DNA of 64,000 nt from Cryptomeria japonica. Lineage: Eukaryota > Streptophyta > Pinopsida > Cupressales > Cupressaceae. Position 1 is the stretch's first letter, and each line of letters begins with the position of its first letter. The notes beneath the pieces were generated by a model. The model did no database searches. It was not told the DNA's origin and saw nothing but the letters and a program-made list of their open reading frames with translations. Below, in pieces: positions 45,594-58,439 of this stretch. The DNA lies in assembly GCF_030272615.1 (NCBI RefSeq), contig NC_081413.1, positions 444,315,038 to 444,379,037 of the forward strand, read 5' to 3'. Position numbers and translations under genes: made by a program.

Positions 45594-45908
45594 TCACATC
45601 TTATCAGTATGTAATAGAAACAGATATGAACATCTTATCAGATGCTTCTTCAGTGAAACCAAACATGGATAATACATAATAAATATTACAGGGTAATCAA
45701 TCAAATTTATAGGAAAACCCATAATTATAAATATTGGATTAGCTACAACATTTATGGTTGATAGGTGAGAGAGCATGGTCAGAACGTGGGGCGGCTGAAG
45801 ACGGCGTTGGGCGGCTAAAGACTGCGCTTGGTCGGCTTGTCTGTGCCGACTGATTTCATAGATAATTAATTTATCTTTTTCTAAGATTAAGCGATTTTTT
45901 GTCCAGCG
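45594..45908. other. Insertion specific to ERF B 3' flank, with GCC-box repeats
   Basis: Units A and C lack about 310 bases here. The edges resemble each other (GTTTTTGGTCAG near 45582; ATTTTTTGTCCAG near 45893). The left part partly repeats the gene's own 3' sequence (CAGATATGAACATCTTATCA). Near the middle, a 20-bp unit recurs, with GGCGGCT at 45790-45796 and 45810-45816 and a variant GTCGGCT near 45831. GGCGGCT is the complement of the GCC-box AGCCGCC, the classic ERF target. Confidence 0.55.
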
Positions 45909-47190
45909 TTTTAACCGTATTGGAGAGCAAGAGTTGCACAATATTCACTCTAATTCACTCATAATTGCAGAAGTAAGAAGCGGGACTTTGCTCATTGTTA
46001 TTATTATTATTGTTTATATCGTTTTCTAAAACTACTCACATTTTAAGAAGATTATGTTAGAATTTATTAAGCTTCGTGGATAGTAGAATCAGCAACCCTT
46101 GCATTTTTCTGTTACATTTTAGAGTAGATTAAAATTGTTATTATTATTTAGTTATTTTATTATAACTTTATTTTCATAACAAAAAGCAATTTTATGGGTC
46201 AGATCAATTTGGTTAAGATTCTAAGAAAAAATAAATGTGAATAATAAATTTATTTGAAGTTGTAACTTACTTGAAGGGAAAGATTTTTTTCAAAGCATTT
46301 ATAGTGTTCAATATAAATATGTGTATTTAATTGTCAAGTTTATATTTGATTTTAGAATTTGAAACATAAATAAGATAATTAAAATAAAGTGTATTTTGAT
46401 GTTAAAGTGAGGGAAGCTAATTTCATTGTGATAGAGAACTAATGCATAAATCTAATAGAACGTTTAGAATTAGTAAATTGAGAGGACTTATATTTTATAA
46501 TTTAAAAAATTACATGATCTTGGATAAGATCCACACCCACAACCTTAAATCTTATGTGTAGTGTTGAACATGGAGTCTTCACAATTTGAGTGCTTGCAAT
46601 AATTTTCAATTGTATCTCTACAACAAATAAAAGAATTGCTATTGCCAAAAAATGGTATAGGCTAATCTCCACACAAAAAGGCGCTCCAAAAAATATCTCA
46701 TATGTGCAAAACATAGTGTTTTCTTGTTAGATTTTTTTTGGTTTAACATCAATGGAGATGCAGAGCATTAAGATTTCACTCCGGAAAATTTTACAAAAAT
46801 TTGTTGTGTTTTGCAGATTTTAAAAACCATACGGAATGTTGTTTTGTGTGGAGATTAGTTGCTTCCCTAGAAAATATATTTGTAGGTTGGTAAAATTGGG
46901 TGTAGAAGAGTACAAACTTTGCCCTTGTACCTTTGTCAAGCTCCATTCATCAATTAAGCAATTTGTATAAAGTTTGAAGACACATCAATAATGTATGCTA
47001 TAGATGTGTAGTAATTGTCGATGATGTGATAGATTGATAGTGAGAGCTTAATATTAGATGTAATAAATGTTAATGATAAAATAGTGTAAGAACTATTGTT
47101 TATTAGTAGTTGATATAATAGCTAATGTAATTCAAATTAGTCATGCAAAATGGAACAATGAAAGGAATTTTAGTGTAAGTATTCTATTGT
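45909..47190. other. 3' flank of ERF B shared with unit C
   Basis: Block order matches 55200-56290 of unit C, for example TTATATCGTTTTC, TTAAATTGTTATTATTATTT-type stretches, and GCTAATGTAAT..CAAATTA.TCATGCAAAATGGA near 47130. It marks the right end of the duplicated unit. No gene. Confidence 0.55.
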
Positions 47191-47830
47191 ATGGCTATAG
47201 AGTAGTTATTATATTATGTCATCATAGAATTGCATACATTACCTTCCTTGTTATATATATGTTCTTACATTGGAATAAGATTGTCAAGTTTTTCCCCCTC
47301 TTTCATTTGGCACCAAAACACTGGTTTCTTGTGTGCACATATGAATGAGATATGAGCCTTGTTACTGGTCATCTTGGAGCCTACGAAGAATATGGTATAG
47401 TAATTTTTGAAGCAATGTAAGTAGTGTTAAAGTTGAAAAAGTCACTCTTTTCCTGGGCATTCTAAATAGAGCTTTATACATCTTGTGATTTGTGATGGAA
47501 GGAGAAGTGATTGCCTTTCCAATAGAGTATTGAGGGAAAAGTAAGTGCATGAAGAAAGACATGAAGAAAGTGAAAATAAAGTAGGAACCTAAAAATTTCA
47601 CACTAGGAAAATAACATTGTCGAATAATTATGCTTACTTGTATTGTCAATCACTTAGAATGAAAAAGTGAGAAAATTCTCTTTTTGGTAGTTTGATCATG
47701 TCACATGTGTAATATATGGTAAATGTCAACCTTTCTAGACAATACCAGTAGTATTACCAACAATCATTGAGCCCAAAATGTAGTCCATTATAGCATTTGT
47801 TGCAAGGTTGATCACAATGAGCCACTTATG
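47191..47830. other. Spacer, no gene
   Basis: A minus-strand frame at 47362-47649 has no recognisable features. No RNA or repeat signal found. Confidence 0.4.
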
Positions 47831-48998
47831 TGTTGATATTGATGTCAACATGTTTTGGTTGTCATTGGTAACTAGTTGGTATAAGTGATGTTGAGTTTTC
47901 TGTGTAGTTGTGCTGAGAGATTTTCTCTATATATCTTTTATGTTGTATATCTATTTTTGTAGTTTGGATATATTGTTAAGCTACTTTTAGAGATGTTACA
48001 TTCTAGATTTGGTGCTTAGGATTGGTTTGATAAGGAAGTTGTGTTTACGAATATGTTTGGCAGTGTTTCTTTATGAAGTGCATACTCCACATTTCTTCTT
48101 ATCATGGTTTTTACCATTATGGTTTCAGAGTTAAGTTAATAATGTCCTTAGCTTCATTCTATTCAGTTGGTACATGGTCTTGAGCTTTAGAAGAATGGTT
48201 TCAAAGTTTGATGGTGTTTAATCTAGGTTTGGCCAACTTCGGGTGTTTACACTTCATATTACTGCTCTGATGATTATGGATTCTTGTATAACATGTTTTA
48301 TGTTTATTTTAGTCCTAATGAAGATGTGTTGTGGTCCACTTTACATTCTTTTCCACCACAAGAATGTTTACTAATGACCTAATTTGAATTGTGTTCAATT
48401 GAGATGCTTATCCAACGTTGGGAGACTTTGCATATGTAAGATTGATATAAATAGAGGTGTGAGTATGGTTGAAGGTGTGGAAAGAAAGAAAAATGTGAAG
48501 GTGTATGAAAGAGGGTCTACTTTCCTAATTGTTTGAATACTAGTATTCAAGATGGTGAAAAGTGTTGAGTATTGTGAACTTTCATATGTTACCTACTGAA
48601 AGTAGTGAGTAGAAGGTGTCTATAGATCTTACGGTTGTAGAAGTGTACCAGTATTGGATTCTTTCTCTTTTATTCTTCTTCATTTTGGCAGTGAGCCCTC
48701 TAGCAATGAGCCTATTTTTATTTCTCTTAGGCAGTGAGCCTTTCTTTGTAAAAATCACCTTTACCAATGTCACCCTAACAGGTGTTCATATATTGAAAAT
48801 AACATTCTCCATGTTTTTTCCCTTAACAAGATTTTACACGTAAAATCTGGTGATTCATTATATATGGTGTGCTCTAGTTTTCATGCTCATATCTTTCTAT
48901 GGATTATGTGTTAAATTTAAGAGATAGATTTAAGATTTTATACAACTAACTCACCCCCCCTCCCCCCTCAGTTGTCTTGCGCATTAGAATATTCAACA
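47831..48998 (+). repeat. 5' LTR of copia element
   Basis: It starts TGTTGATATTGATGTCAACA and ends ATATTCAACA just before the primer site, about 1,168 bp. A TATA box (TATAAATAGA, 48446-48455) lies well placed for transcription. Internally, GCAGTGAGCC-like units are repeated at 48690-48740. The boundary at 47831 rests on the TG start only. Confidence 0.7.
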
Positions 48999-49000
48999 AT

Positions 49001-49013
49001 TGGTATCAAAGCC
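49001..49013 (+). other. Primer binding site, initiator tRNA-Met type
   Basis: TGGTATCAAAGCC three bases after the LTR end. It differs from the tRNA complement by one base (A for G in AGAG). Confidence 0.85.
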
Positions 49014-49055
49014 TTGGTTCCTTGGAGAAGAGCTTAACTATTTCAGGAGATCCTG

Positions 49056-51958
49056 ATGGTGCACAAATTGGAAATATCTATGTTTTATGGATTTAACTAT
49101 GCTTTCTAGAAATTAAAGATGCAAGGTTACTTCATTTCTCTTGGCTATGAAGTATGGAAGTCTATTACACAAAAGTACACTAAACTGTAGACTGGGGTGA
49201 ATACTCCGAATGAGATCAAAAAATTTGAAGGCAATACAAATGCAAGGTTTTCTATCTTTAGTGCTCTTTCTAAGACTAGATTAACAAAAGTTATGTCTTT
49301 GGAATTTGCTTATTAAGTTTGGGATAAATTAGAAAAGACTTATGAAGGAGATGATATTGTTAAAGAAGCAAGTTGTAGAATGCTAAAACTAAATATGAAT
49401 GCATGTAGATGAATGAAGAAGAGAATATAATTAGTTATCTATAGAAGGTAGATGATGTTGTAAATGAGATTTGAGTTGTTGGAGGTAACTTATCGAAAGG
49501 TGAAGTTGTGAAAAAAGTACTCAAAACTCTTAATATACCCTATAACTCTAAGGTTTCAATAATAGAAGAATCACAAAATCATAATAAGTACACTACAGAA
49601 AACTTGTATCGCTCCTTACTTGCTTTTGAGATGAGAGAATTTTGTACTACTAGTGCAAGAATAAAAACAACATTCAAGGCTACTAAATCAATGAAGGATG
49701 AGGAATTCGATGAAGAGAACTTTGATGAGTTTGAGGCAAAATTTATGAGAAGGATGAAGAAAGAAAGTAGGAAGTACAAAGGTAAATTTCCCTTTTAATG
49801 TTTCAGTTATAGAAAGATAGTTCATTATGCTTCTAATGTCCTAAAAAAATTGCAAGTCAAAGGAATAAGGAATTCAACTAAAAGTTCAACAATAAGGCAT
49901 TCATGTTAAAGAAGATGCAAATATTTCTAATGATGAATCTGATTATGAAGAAGATAGAGAATGTTTGTTCTTGGCTGTAAAGAAAGAAACTTGTTCTACT
50001 AACCCTGGTAAAATTGTGAAGGAAAAGGCTTTGGAAGATGCTGCTAAAACAAAAGGTATTGTTGTGTTTGATTTTCATGGTAGAAGAGATAAAAATAAAT
50101 GGATTATTGATAATGGATGTTCAAATCATATGATCAGTGAAAAGAGCAAGTTTGTAAAGATTGAAAAATACGGAGGAGTTGTTGGATTTGAAGATTATTA
50201 GATAGCCAAGATAGTTGGAATTGGTTCAATCATCTTTGATAGTATATGTAACACTGACAATGTTTTTTATGTTAAATGCTTGAATCATAACCTTTTGAGT
50301 GTTGGTCAAATGTGTGGAAATGGATATAATCTTGTTTTACAAGATGATGGGTGTGAGACTAGGAAAAGGATCGAAACTCTAATTGTAGTAGGAAATAGGA
50401 CATATGGAAATGTATATCAATTGAGGATTGCTGGCGAATACTGCTTGATGGTGCAGTTTTATTGAGAGTTGGTTATGGCATCGAAGGATGTGTCACATTA
50501 ATTTTGATAATATGGTGAGGATCAATTCAATTCAAGCAGTGAGAGATTTGTCAAAGATCACAAAACCTACTAATTCTTTTTGCAAAGATTGTCAAGTTTG
50601 AAAACAAACAAGGAGAACTTTCAAAGTTGAGGAACAATCTTCTACTGGACTATTGGAGTTAGTGCACTCTGATCTTTGTGGTTTGACTAGAACTAGAAGT
50701 CAACAAGGTGATAGCCATTTCATGCTCTTAATTGATGATTACTCTAGAATGACTTGAGTTACATTATTAAAAGAAAAATATGAAGCTCTAGAGAAGTTTG
50801 AGAAATTCAATGTCATGGTTAAAAATGAGATAGATAGAAAAATCAAATGCTTGAGGTTTGATAGAGGTGTTGAGTTTACTTCCAATGAATTTAATACCTT
50901 TTGTGAGAATCATGGGATAAGAATGCATTTGTCTATTGCTAGGATGTCACAATGGAATGGTGTAGTTGAAAGAATGAATAGAACAATTTAGGAGACTGCT
51001 AGAACAATGATGAATGAATCAAGTCTACTAGAAATCTACTGGAAAGAAGCAATACACACTATAGTATACACTCTTAACAAAGTATAGATCAAAAGAAATC
51101 ATGGGAAGACATCTTATGAACTTTGGAATGGGAGGACTCCATCTATGAAATATTTCAAAGTATTTGGAAGTAAATGCTATATTAGGAGAGATGAAGAAAA
51201 TTTAGAGAAGTTTGACAAAAGAGTTGCTGAAGGTATTTTCCTTGGCTACTCTACTAAAAATAAATTTTATAGATGTTATAAAAATAGATTGAGAAGAAAT
51301 TTTGAAAGCACAAATGTGAAGGTTGATGAGGATACTTTGAAGAATGTAGCTGTAGAAATGGGATATGAATCTAATGAGTCTATCAGAAAACTAGATGAAG
51401 GAAAGGCTAAAGAAATAGAAGGACAAGCTGATAAGAAAGATGCTCTAGAAATTGCTCCTAAGACTCTAATATATGTTCAGAAGAATCATTTAGAAAAATA
51501 GATTATTGGAGACAAGAACATAGATGTTATCACAAGAAGTAAAGTTGTTGAAGAACAAGTGAATTCATAATTAATCTTAGTGACTAAACCAAAAACAGTA
51601 AAGGATACTTGTAGTGGTCAACATTGGATGAAAGATATGAAAGAAGAATTGGAAAAAATTGAGAAAAATTAGACATGGGAACTTGTCCCAAAACTGGCTA
51701 ACAAGAATGCGATAGGAAAAAGATATTTCAAAACAAACTGGATGAGGATGGACACATAGTAAGTTACAAGGCAAGAATTGTTTGTAAAGGTTATTCATAG
51801 GTAGAAGGTATAGATTTTGTGGAAACTTATACTTTTGTAGCAAGAATGGAAGTTATCCTGGAATGTTTTTGGCTTTTGCAACATACAAGGATTTCAAGGT
51901 CCATCAGATGGATGTGAAGTCTACATTCCTGAATGAAGAACTGAAAGAGGAAGTAAGG
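49056..51958 (+). pseudogene. Ty1/copia gag-pol polyprotein, degenerate and 3'-truncated
   Basis: The ATG at 49056 begins MVHKLEISMFYGFNYAF and hits a stop. The capsid (UBN2) part follows in pieces to 49798, ending in an Lys-rich region and a degraded knuckle (CFSYRKIVHYAS). Protease: WIIDNGCSNHM near 50101, where the family has DSG (Asn for Ser). The region to 50465 has NLLSVGQM. Integrase: HRRMCHINFDNM, then LLELVHSDLCG, LRFDRGVEFTS and QWNGVVERMNRT (50480-51000), so D, D and E are still visible. IFLGYSTKNKFYRCY marks its C-terminal part. RT starts HWMKDMKEELEKIEKN near 51620 and breaks off by 51958. At least ten in-frame stops. Not functional. Confidence 0.85.
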
Positions 51959-52710
51959 TAAAAGTAAAAATCTATTGCACACTTTTATAAAGGAAATGGT
52001 CAATGCTGATTCAACTTTTTAAATTGAATCAATAGAAAGTGAAATATATGTTTTGAATTTTGAAATGATGTAGACTAATAAAATGTATATTATTTTTGTG
52101 TATTTTATGTTTGTAATTTATTAAAAAAGAAAGAAAATTATTTCATTATAGTGTTTTATAAAGTAATGCTATAATTTAGTTGTTGATAAAATGTTGAAAT
52201 TGAAGTTACACAAGAAGTCGCACTTTACATAGTAAATTTTACTTTTTTTCTTCAATTTTTTTTATGTATATTGATAACTTGAAACTTTAGTGCATGGATG
52301 CATTTTTTACTATTTTTTATAAATATGTATTTTTCAATAAATTTAAAAGTTGCATGTATTTAAATATAACTCTTTCCATTTGGTGCCACCCTTTTTCTTA
52401 ATTATTATCCAAATTAGAAAAAAATTATATCATCTTGATATTGATTAATTTCTCTAGTACATCATACTTTTTTATTACCTAAACTACCAACTAGAAGTAT
52501 GACTAAAGTTTGCAAACATGGAAATTATATGTCAATCATTTCACTATTTGTCAATTTCATTCACTAAAAAACAAAACCTATCAATATTCTGTTGCATGAA
52601 AAAAGCATACAATTGTTAATTATATTAGTTTAATTTTATTTTTTTTATTTATCCTCATCTTATAAGTGTGTTGTTAGTCCTACCTATTTTAAAAATACAA
52701 ATAAAAAAAT
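51959..52710. other. AT-rich spacer, no gene
   Basis: No coding or RNA feature recognised between the truncated copia element and the upstream block of ERF unit C. Confidence 0.45.
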
Positions 52711-52721
52711 TGTAAGGATGG

Positions 52722-52985
52722 ACCCCAACACTTTCCGACCACGACTTCTTCAACAAGTCTTTAAAGTCGTCCTAGTGGGACTTATGGGAAAAAGCGTATA
52801 GAACAAGCCTAGTCTGTAATTTGACTATTGGGCATGGCTAACTAAGGTTCACACATATGGTCCTCAATGACCTCGACCTTCCAGTAGCGTATTTTTTGGA
52901 CTTTTTTGTCCTCCTCTGATTTGGAAATATTGTGATGCTGTCACAAAAACGTTAGATTTGGGGTGAGTAAAGAAGCGAAGACAAA
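52722..52985 (+). promoter_or_regulatory. Conserved upstream block of ERF unit C
   Basis: GACTT (52743), AAGTC (52755) and AAAGTC (52763) in alternating orientation, TAGTGGGACTTATGGG, then GTCTGTAATTTGACTATTGG with a W-box core TTGAC. It continues CTCGACCTTCCAGTAGCGTA. Same order as in units A, B and D. Confidence 0.55.
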
Positions 52986-52989
52986 CCAA

Positions 52990-53110
52990 TGGATCGAGAA
53001 AGGTTCAGAAAATATCAATGTTAATCATAATAATAATAATAATAATACCCAGTTGTTCTCCTCCTCCATCGATCACCTACATCTCTTCAACCTTCATATC
53101 TTACTACATA
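52990..53110 (+). pseudogene. Broken exon-1 copy of ERF unit C
   Basis: ATGGATCGAGAAAGG at 52990 lacks four bases relative to B and runs into a stop after 11 codons. An AAT microsatellite (53025-53048) follows. The stretch from CCATCGATC jumps directly to ACCTACATCTC: the 120-odd bases with the splice donor in B are missing, with GATC present at both B breakpoints. Unit C therefore cannot use the exon-1 structure proposed for B. Confidence 0.55.
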
Positions 53111-54412
53111 GTTTATTTTGCTGCATACAAGTTACTCTTTACTTTTCATAGTGATTTGCAATGATGAAATTTTGACCGACTTTTGTACAAAAAGAAAATA
53201 TAATCTATTTGATAGAATTGTCAGATCCATGGAAACAAGTAACCCTAATGTATTGGGGTGTTCGGCAGTTAGATTTTCAGTCCTGCCTGTTAATGCAGCT
53301 TAACGGCAGAAAAGGTCTTCATTTTATTTTATTCCGGTCATAAATCAGACGGCGCTGAAAGTAGAAATTTTTGTCCCGGATAATAATCTATTTTCATTAA
53401 CATCTATTGAATGCAATCTATTTCCATCACAATATTTTGTCATCTTTTAATCTAAAAATGTAACTTGCGCAATACGTTTCGAATCGCCACAACAGACGAA
53501 GAAGAATAAAAGTAGAACACATCAACATGAATACATTTCAGCCTTATAGCTGTAGCCTGTGATAGCCAACAGTATATGAAGGTTAGAATACCACGATCAA
53601 ACCATACCAATTTATTTCATTATGTCTGTGCACTCATAGATTCATCTATTCACTTATCCACTGTCTAATCAATGGAAATATGATGGAAACCCTCACATTA
53701 CAAGTATCAAGTGTTAGAATTCATAACATTACAAATATCAGGTCTTAGAATTTATAACTATTTCAAATCTAAGCTTTATTATCACTGAAACATTGAATTA
53801 GACACATACATAATTGATTCTAAAAGACACATACATAATTGATTCTAAAAGCAATCATTTGAAAAACTAAGCTTGAACCCTCTTCTTATAATAAATCACT
53901 AAATACGATCTCAATTATCAAGTAAAACACATAAACCACTACTACCAGAAAAACAATCATTGAAAAGCTGAGGTTGCCATCGCATTACATCTTTTCTGAA
54001 CCTGCAGCAGTTAAAGGAAAAAATAGTTAAGGAAAATGTAGCTCAACAGAACGTTTTATTTAATGGTAAATATGCCAGCACCACAAAATCTGTTAGACGA
54101 GACAGTAATAACTTAAAATAGAAAGAAGAAGAAGAAATAAAGGATTTATTTCAAATGGGTACGAATGTATCACCTCTGGTAGCTGAGTAACAATTTACAG
54201 GAGCGTTCTTCTCTTCTAAAATTCTTTATAATACAAAAATAAAGATAACTCATTCAACTACTCAAAGAACTCATTTATCGGAAAAAACGGAAAAGAGAAG
54301 TTCTTAAATATACGATACATTATGAAAAACGAGGTAATTGACGACCCAACAAATTTACAGCAAAAAGAAGCTCTGTGCAGTTTAGGTATTAGTGGAAGAT
54401 CCATCAGTTCAT
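53111..54412. other. 5' region of ERF C, no separate gene
   Basis: AT-rich, with blocks shared with the candidate intron of unit B (CAAGTAACCCTAAT near 53235, TTTTCTGAACCTGC near 53993). The small frame at 53118-53303 is not supported. Confidence 0.45.
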
Positions 54413-54488
54413 TAAAAACATTTGTATGAAGATAATTGATTTGGGGCTGTTAAAAACCTTTGTATGAAAATAATTGATTTGAGGTTGT
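54413..54488. repeat. 38-bp tandem duplication at the ERF C start
   Basis: Units TAAAAACATTTGTATGAAGA.. and TAAAAACCTTTGTATGAAAA.. of 38 bases lie side by side. Each carries an ATG; the second is the start codon of the ERF C frame, and the first opens a 13-codon frame [13 protein letters not shown] ending in TGA right at it. Confidence 0.85.
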
Positions 54489-55147
54489 TACATGGCACAT
54501 GTGCAGAAACGAATATCGTTGGAAAAAGCGAGCAAAAGACTATAGTGAGGAAAAAGGATTATGAGCATCCTGTCTTGAAGAAAGCGAATTTGAACAAGAA
54601 GCGTTACAGAGGAGTGAGGCAGAGGCCGTGGGGTAAATGGGCTGCAGAAATCAGGGACCCAAATAAGGGAGTTCGGGTTTGGCTAGGCACTTTCTCCACA
54701 GCAGAAGACGCAGGCAAAGCTTACGATGATACTGCTTTAAAATTCAGGGGCAGGAGAGCCAAATTGAACTTTCCAGAGAGAGCCTCCCTCCCCCACCATA
54801 AGAATAACAATAATGCTGGTGTGAACTCAAGTCATATAGATGTTTCCGCTGGATGCAGTGTCAAAATTCCGGCCGCACCCTCAATATTAAGAGATTCCTC
54901 TTTCACACCCACTTATGAAATGCAATGCACAAGTGCAATCCGACAGGCCGCCGATTTTTCTGACTTGGTTTCTTCCTCACCATCTTTGTTTCCAATGGCC
55001 GACTTTTGTGAGAATACGCAGGTCGTAGATAATGGTAAAAGTGATTATTATCTTCCTTACGATGCAGCTCGGCGCAATACTGGCTTTACAAGGCAGCAGC
55101 AACAGCAGTTGGCTGCATGGTTCATCCAAATCCAGCTAAGGAAATAG
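54464..55147 (+). CDS. AP2/ERF-domain transcription factor (ERF subfamily), unit C
   Basis: 227 residues from ATG 54464. The AP2 domain covers about residues 46-105: [37 protein letters not shown] and [12 protein letters not shown], with the Ala/Asp pair typical of ERF proteins. It is near identical to unit B in the domain but differs before it ([15 protein letters not shown], six residues longer) and in the middle. The C-terminal motif [20 protein letters not shown] is kept, and the end reads IQIQLRK, as in pseudogene A, not the shorter end of B. An acceptor-like TGTGCAG lies at 54500-54506 inside the frame; if used, the true N-terminus would come from an upstream exon, but exon 1 is broken here. 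Whether C is expressed cannot be told. Confidence 0.85.
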   Translation: MKIIDLRLLHGTCAETNIVGKSEQKTIVRKKDYEHPVLKKANLNKKRYRGVRQRPWGKWAAEIRDPNKGVRVWLGTFSTAEDAGKAYDDTALKFRGRRAKLNFPERASLPHHKNNNNAGVNSSHIDVSAGCSVKIPAAPSILRDSSFTPTYEMQCTSAIRQAADFSDLVSSSPSLFPMADFCENTQVVDNGKSDYYLPYDAARRNTGFTRQQQQQLAAWFIQIQLRK

Positions 55148-56290
55148 ATATGAACATCAGCAACAACAGCAGATTCTTCTTAAAATGTTTTTAGCGGAGA
55201 GATTTAACTGTATTCGAGAGCAAGAGTTAACAATTTTCACTCAAATTCAGTCAGGCATCAGGAGTTCTTCCTCCCCATAATTGACTCTCTTAGAATATAT
55301 CAGAAGAAGTAAGAAAGGGGACTTTGTTATTAATTATTATTTATATCGTTTTCCTCATCTGCTTCCATTTTAACAAGATTATGTGAGAAGCTTTTCAGCT
55401 TTGTGTATGCTAGAATCAACAACGCTTAGAACTTTGGCTTATTAGGTGTAATAGTAGGTTTAAATTGTTATTATTATTTCGTCATTTTAATATAATTTTA
55501 GTTTCATAATATTATAGGTGTTATGGACCAGATCCATTTAATTGAGATTAAAGAAACGTTAAATTTGCATAATAGATTTATTTGAAGTTGTAAGGTAGAT
55601 GAAATAAAAGATTTCATTTTTCAAATTTATTGTGTATAATCTAAATATATGCATTCAATAATCAAATTTATATTTGATTATGAAATTGAAATATAAATAA
55701 ATAATTAAAATAAACTATACTTTGATGCTAAAGTGGGGCAGACTAATTTAATTTTGGGAGAGGATTGATGCTTAAAATCTAATATTATATTTACAATGAG
55801 CAATTTAAGTAAAATTATATTATGTGAAATTCAAAATTATGCATGATTTTGGATTAGGTGTGCATCTACAACCTTAAATCTTATATGCAGTCTTGCTCAT
55901 TGAGTCTTAAAAACTTAAGTGCTTGCAATAATTCTTAGGTTTACCTCTACCCGCAAATGAAAGACTTGGTATCACTAGAAAACATCATTGGAGCTTCATA
56001 AAATAAGGAGTAAAAGTATAGTAGTTTTACTCTTTTACCTTGGTCAAACTCCATTTGTATAAATTTTGAAGAAACATCATAATATATGCAACAGATGTGT
56101 AAATAGCTATCAATGATGTGATATAATAATAGCGAGAACCCAATATTGGATGTAGAAAATATTGATAATGAACCAATATAAGAAGTAGAGTTTACTATTA
56201 GTTGACATAATAGCTAATGTAATCCAAATTACTCATGCAAAATGGAGATATGAAAAGGAAATGTTTTATTATGAGCATTTTAGTGTATGA
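55148..56290. other. 3' flank of ERF C shared with units A and B
   Basis: GCGGAGAGATTTAACTG, GAGAGCAAGAGTTAACA, TTATATCGTTTTCC and further blocks align with 31165-31460 and 45909-47190. This is the right part of the duplicated unit. No gene. Confidence 0.55.
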
Positions 56291-58435
56291 CAGATAGTTT
56301 TAGTGACTTATTTCGAATAGATGCTGAAATTACCTAGGGGTAATATCCTTTTATACATGTCTTAGGTGCACAATTTCTAATGTCTTTAAGATGGGGTTGG
56401 TAAAATGATAGTTAGTTTAGATTGAATTTCCCTAAATCCATAATTAGTTTCTAAAATAGATAAAGTATTTCAAGGCAATGCTTACATCCCTAAATTTTGT
56501 TATTGACATGTCTATTATTTTGAACTTAAATAGAGAAATCAATTATTTCAATGAGAGAAATATTTGAGCTTTATAAGTAGGATGTTTTTAAGTATAAGTA
56601 CTAGTTTTTGATTGGCGGGACCACCCTATAAGTAAAAATCATGTGCTAGAGAAACATACATAGTACAACAGGTTACTAATGCAAAGTAGTACAAAATTTA
56701 TGTAAAAACTACAAGGTCCATGTACTTTTAATCTTTACATTTTCCCCCTAGTTTGGTGGGTGCATAAATCCACATAAGAAAACATACCAAACCAAGATGA
56801 TATGTACTACTAGAAGTAAAAAGATAAATGTAATAATATAAAATAAACTTACGAACTATATATGAACTTGAGAATGTGATTTGTAATAACTGAAAAACCC
56901 TTGATTTTATGTGTTTTACAAAAAGACACACATAAATTAAGCAAAAAAAGTGTATTGAATAAAGCACGCTAATATTATAATTTCAATATAAAAAACTGAA
57001 AATAAATATAAACTATTTGATAATATACATGTGATGTAGAAATATGTTAGAATGCAATGATGTACACATGAAATATATGCATATGAATGTAAGACAAAGA
57101 TGAAGGATGCTCACACTATTTTCCTTGATTGAAACAATGAAGAACTCATGTTAAGGTTGCAATTTAATGAAACAATAATGTTGCTCCCCAAGTAGAATGA
57201 CATATGAAATGGTACATGCACTAAGAAAGAGGGAAAAAAATGTGTTAAACAAAATAAGGTAGCATCAAGTTTATGCCCTAGATTAGACTTTATTTTTTTA
57301 TATGTTCATAAAAACTAATTATGATCTAGTAATTTATCTATATATGGCTAAAGATTTCATGTAGTGATGATATTTTTAATAATCTTTGAGAAAGTAAAAG
57401 TAGCTTCTATATTTTTTGTAATCCCTTCTCTATGTTGATTTCTTTTATGCCCCTTAATAATTTGTAATGTAAGCACATTATTCTAAATTTTTTGTTTTAA
57501 TTGTATTCGTAAGATTCAATGCACATTGAAATAAATCACATTTAGAGAAAAATTATAATTAGAATAAAATTACCTAGAAAATAAATATATATGTATAACA
57601 ATAAAACATAAATAGAGAAAAATTATACTCATCAATTGTGAATAAGCTAAACATCTATAAAATGTAATGAAATTATTTTTTACAAATATATAATAGTATG
57701 CGAAGATGAGAACTCTCTTGAAACATAGTGATTATTTTAAAGGTGAAGCAAAACAAAATTTTGTCAAAAACTTAGATCTACAAAAAATTCAAAGAAAGAC
57801 AAGCTAATCTATGAAATATCTAAATATAATATATTTTTAAAATCATATGTACCTTATGTTTAATATCTTTAATATATTCTTATAAAAGATAAATAAATGA
57901 ACATATGTTAATATATTCTTATAAAAGATAAATAAATGAACAACATATAATAGTGTATGGTTTGCATCCAAATATTACAGGTATAATTTAAGTGAATAAA
58001 AATGGTATTATCTTAAGTATCTAAGTGCAAAAATTAACTCCCTAAAAGAAATGAGTCTATTAAGAAGTGAGTGAAAAAAGAGATGTAACCAAATCATAAA
58101 AGAAAGAGAAAAGATAAGACTTGAAAACCCAAAATAAATAATTAATAGAACTAATGGAATATACTTACTTTATATGTAAAGAGTTTGATAAATATATATA
58201 CAATCTTATTTAAAATTTAATTTACAAGTTCAATAACTTGCTCTTGGATGAGCTTGTAAATCTAATTCATATGAACACCGAGATGTGTTTTTCCGTATGA
58301 TGTTGGAATAATGTCCTTGACATACAAATGTCATTCTAATTGTTGCATCAAATGATTGAAGGTTGACTAGAAGAAACCAAAATAAAAATGCTGAATAGGT
58401 AGGTATAGCCTCTTAGCCTCTTAGCGAGTCCAAGA
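56291..58435. other. AT-rich spacer with a 39-bp tandem duplication
   Basis: No gene recognised. A unit TAATATATTCTTATAAAAGA.. is repeated with period 39 at 57870 and 57909. The small minus-strand frame at 56728-56967 has no family features. Confidence 0.5.
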
Positions 58436-58439
58436 TAAT

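Larger units (their letters stand above)
47831..51958 (+). mobile_element. Ty1/copia retrotransposon truncated inside RT
   Basis: It has a 5' LTR (47831-48998), Met-type primer site (49001), then degenerate gag, protease, integrase and the start of RT, in the Ty1/copia order (integrase before RT). Similarity ends at about 51958, after the RT block HQMDVKSTFLNEELKEEV in broken frame. No 3' LTR follows, so the right end was lost. It separates ERF units B and C but lies outside both duplicated units. Confidence 0.85.
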
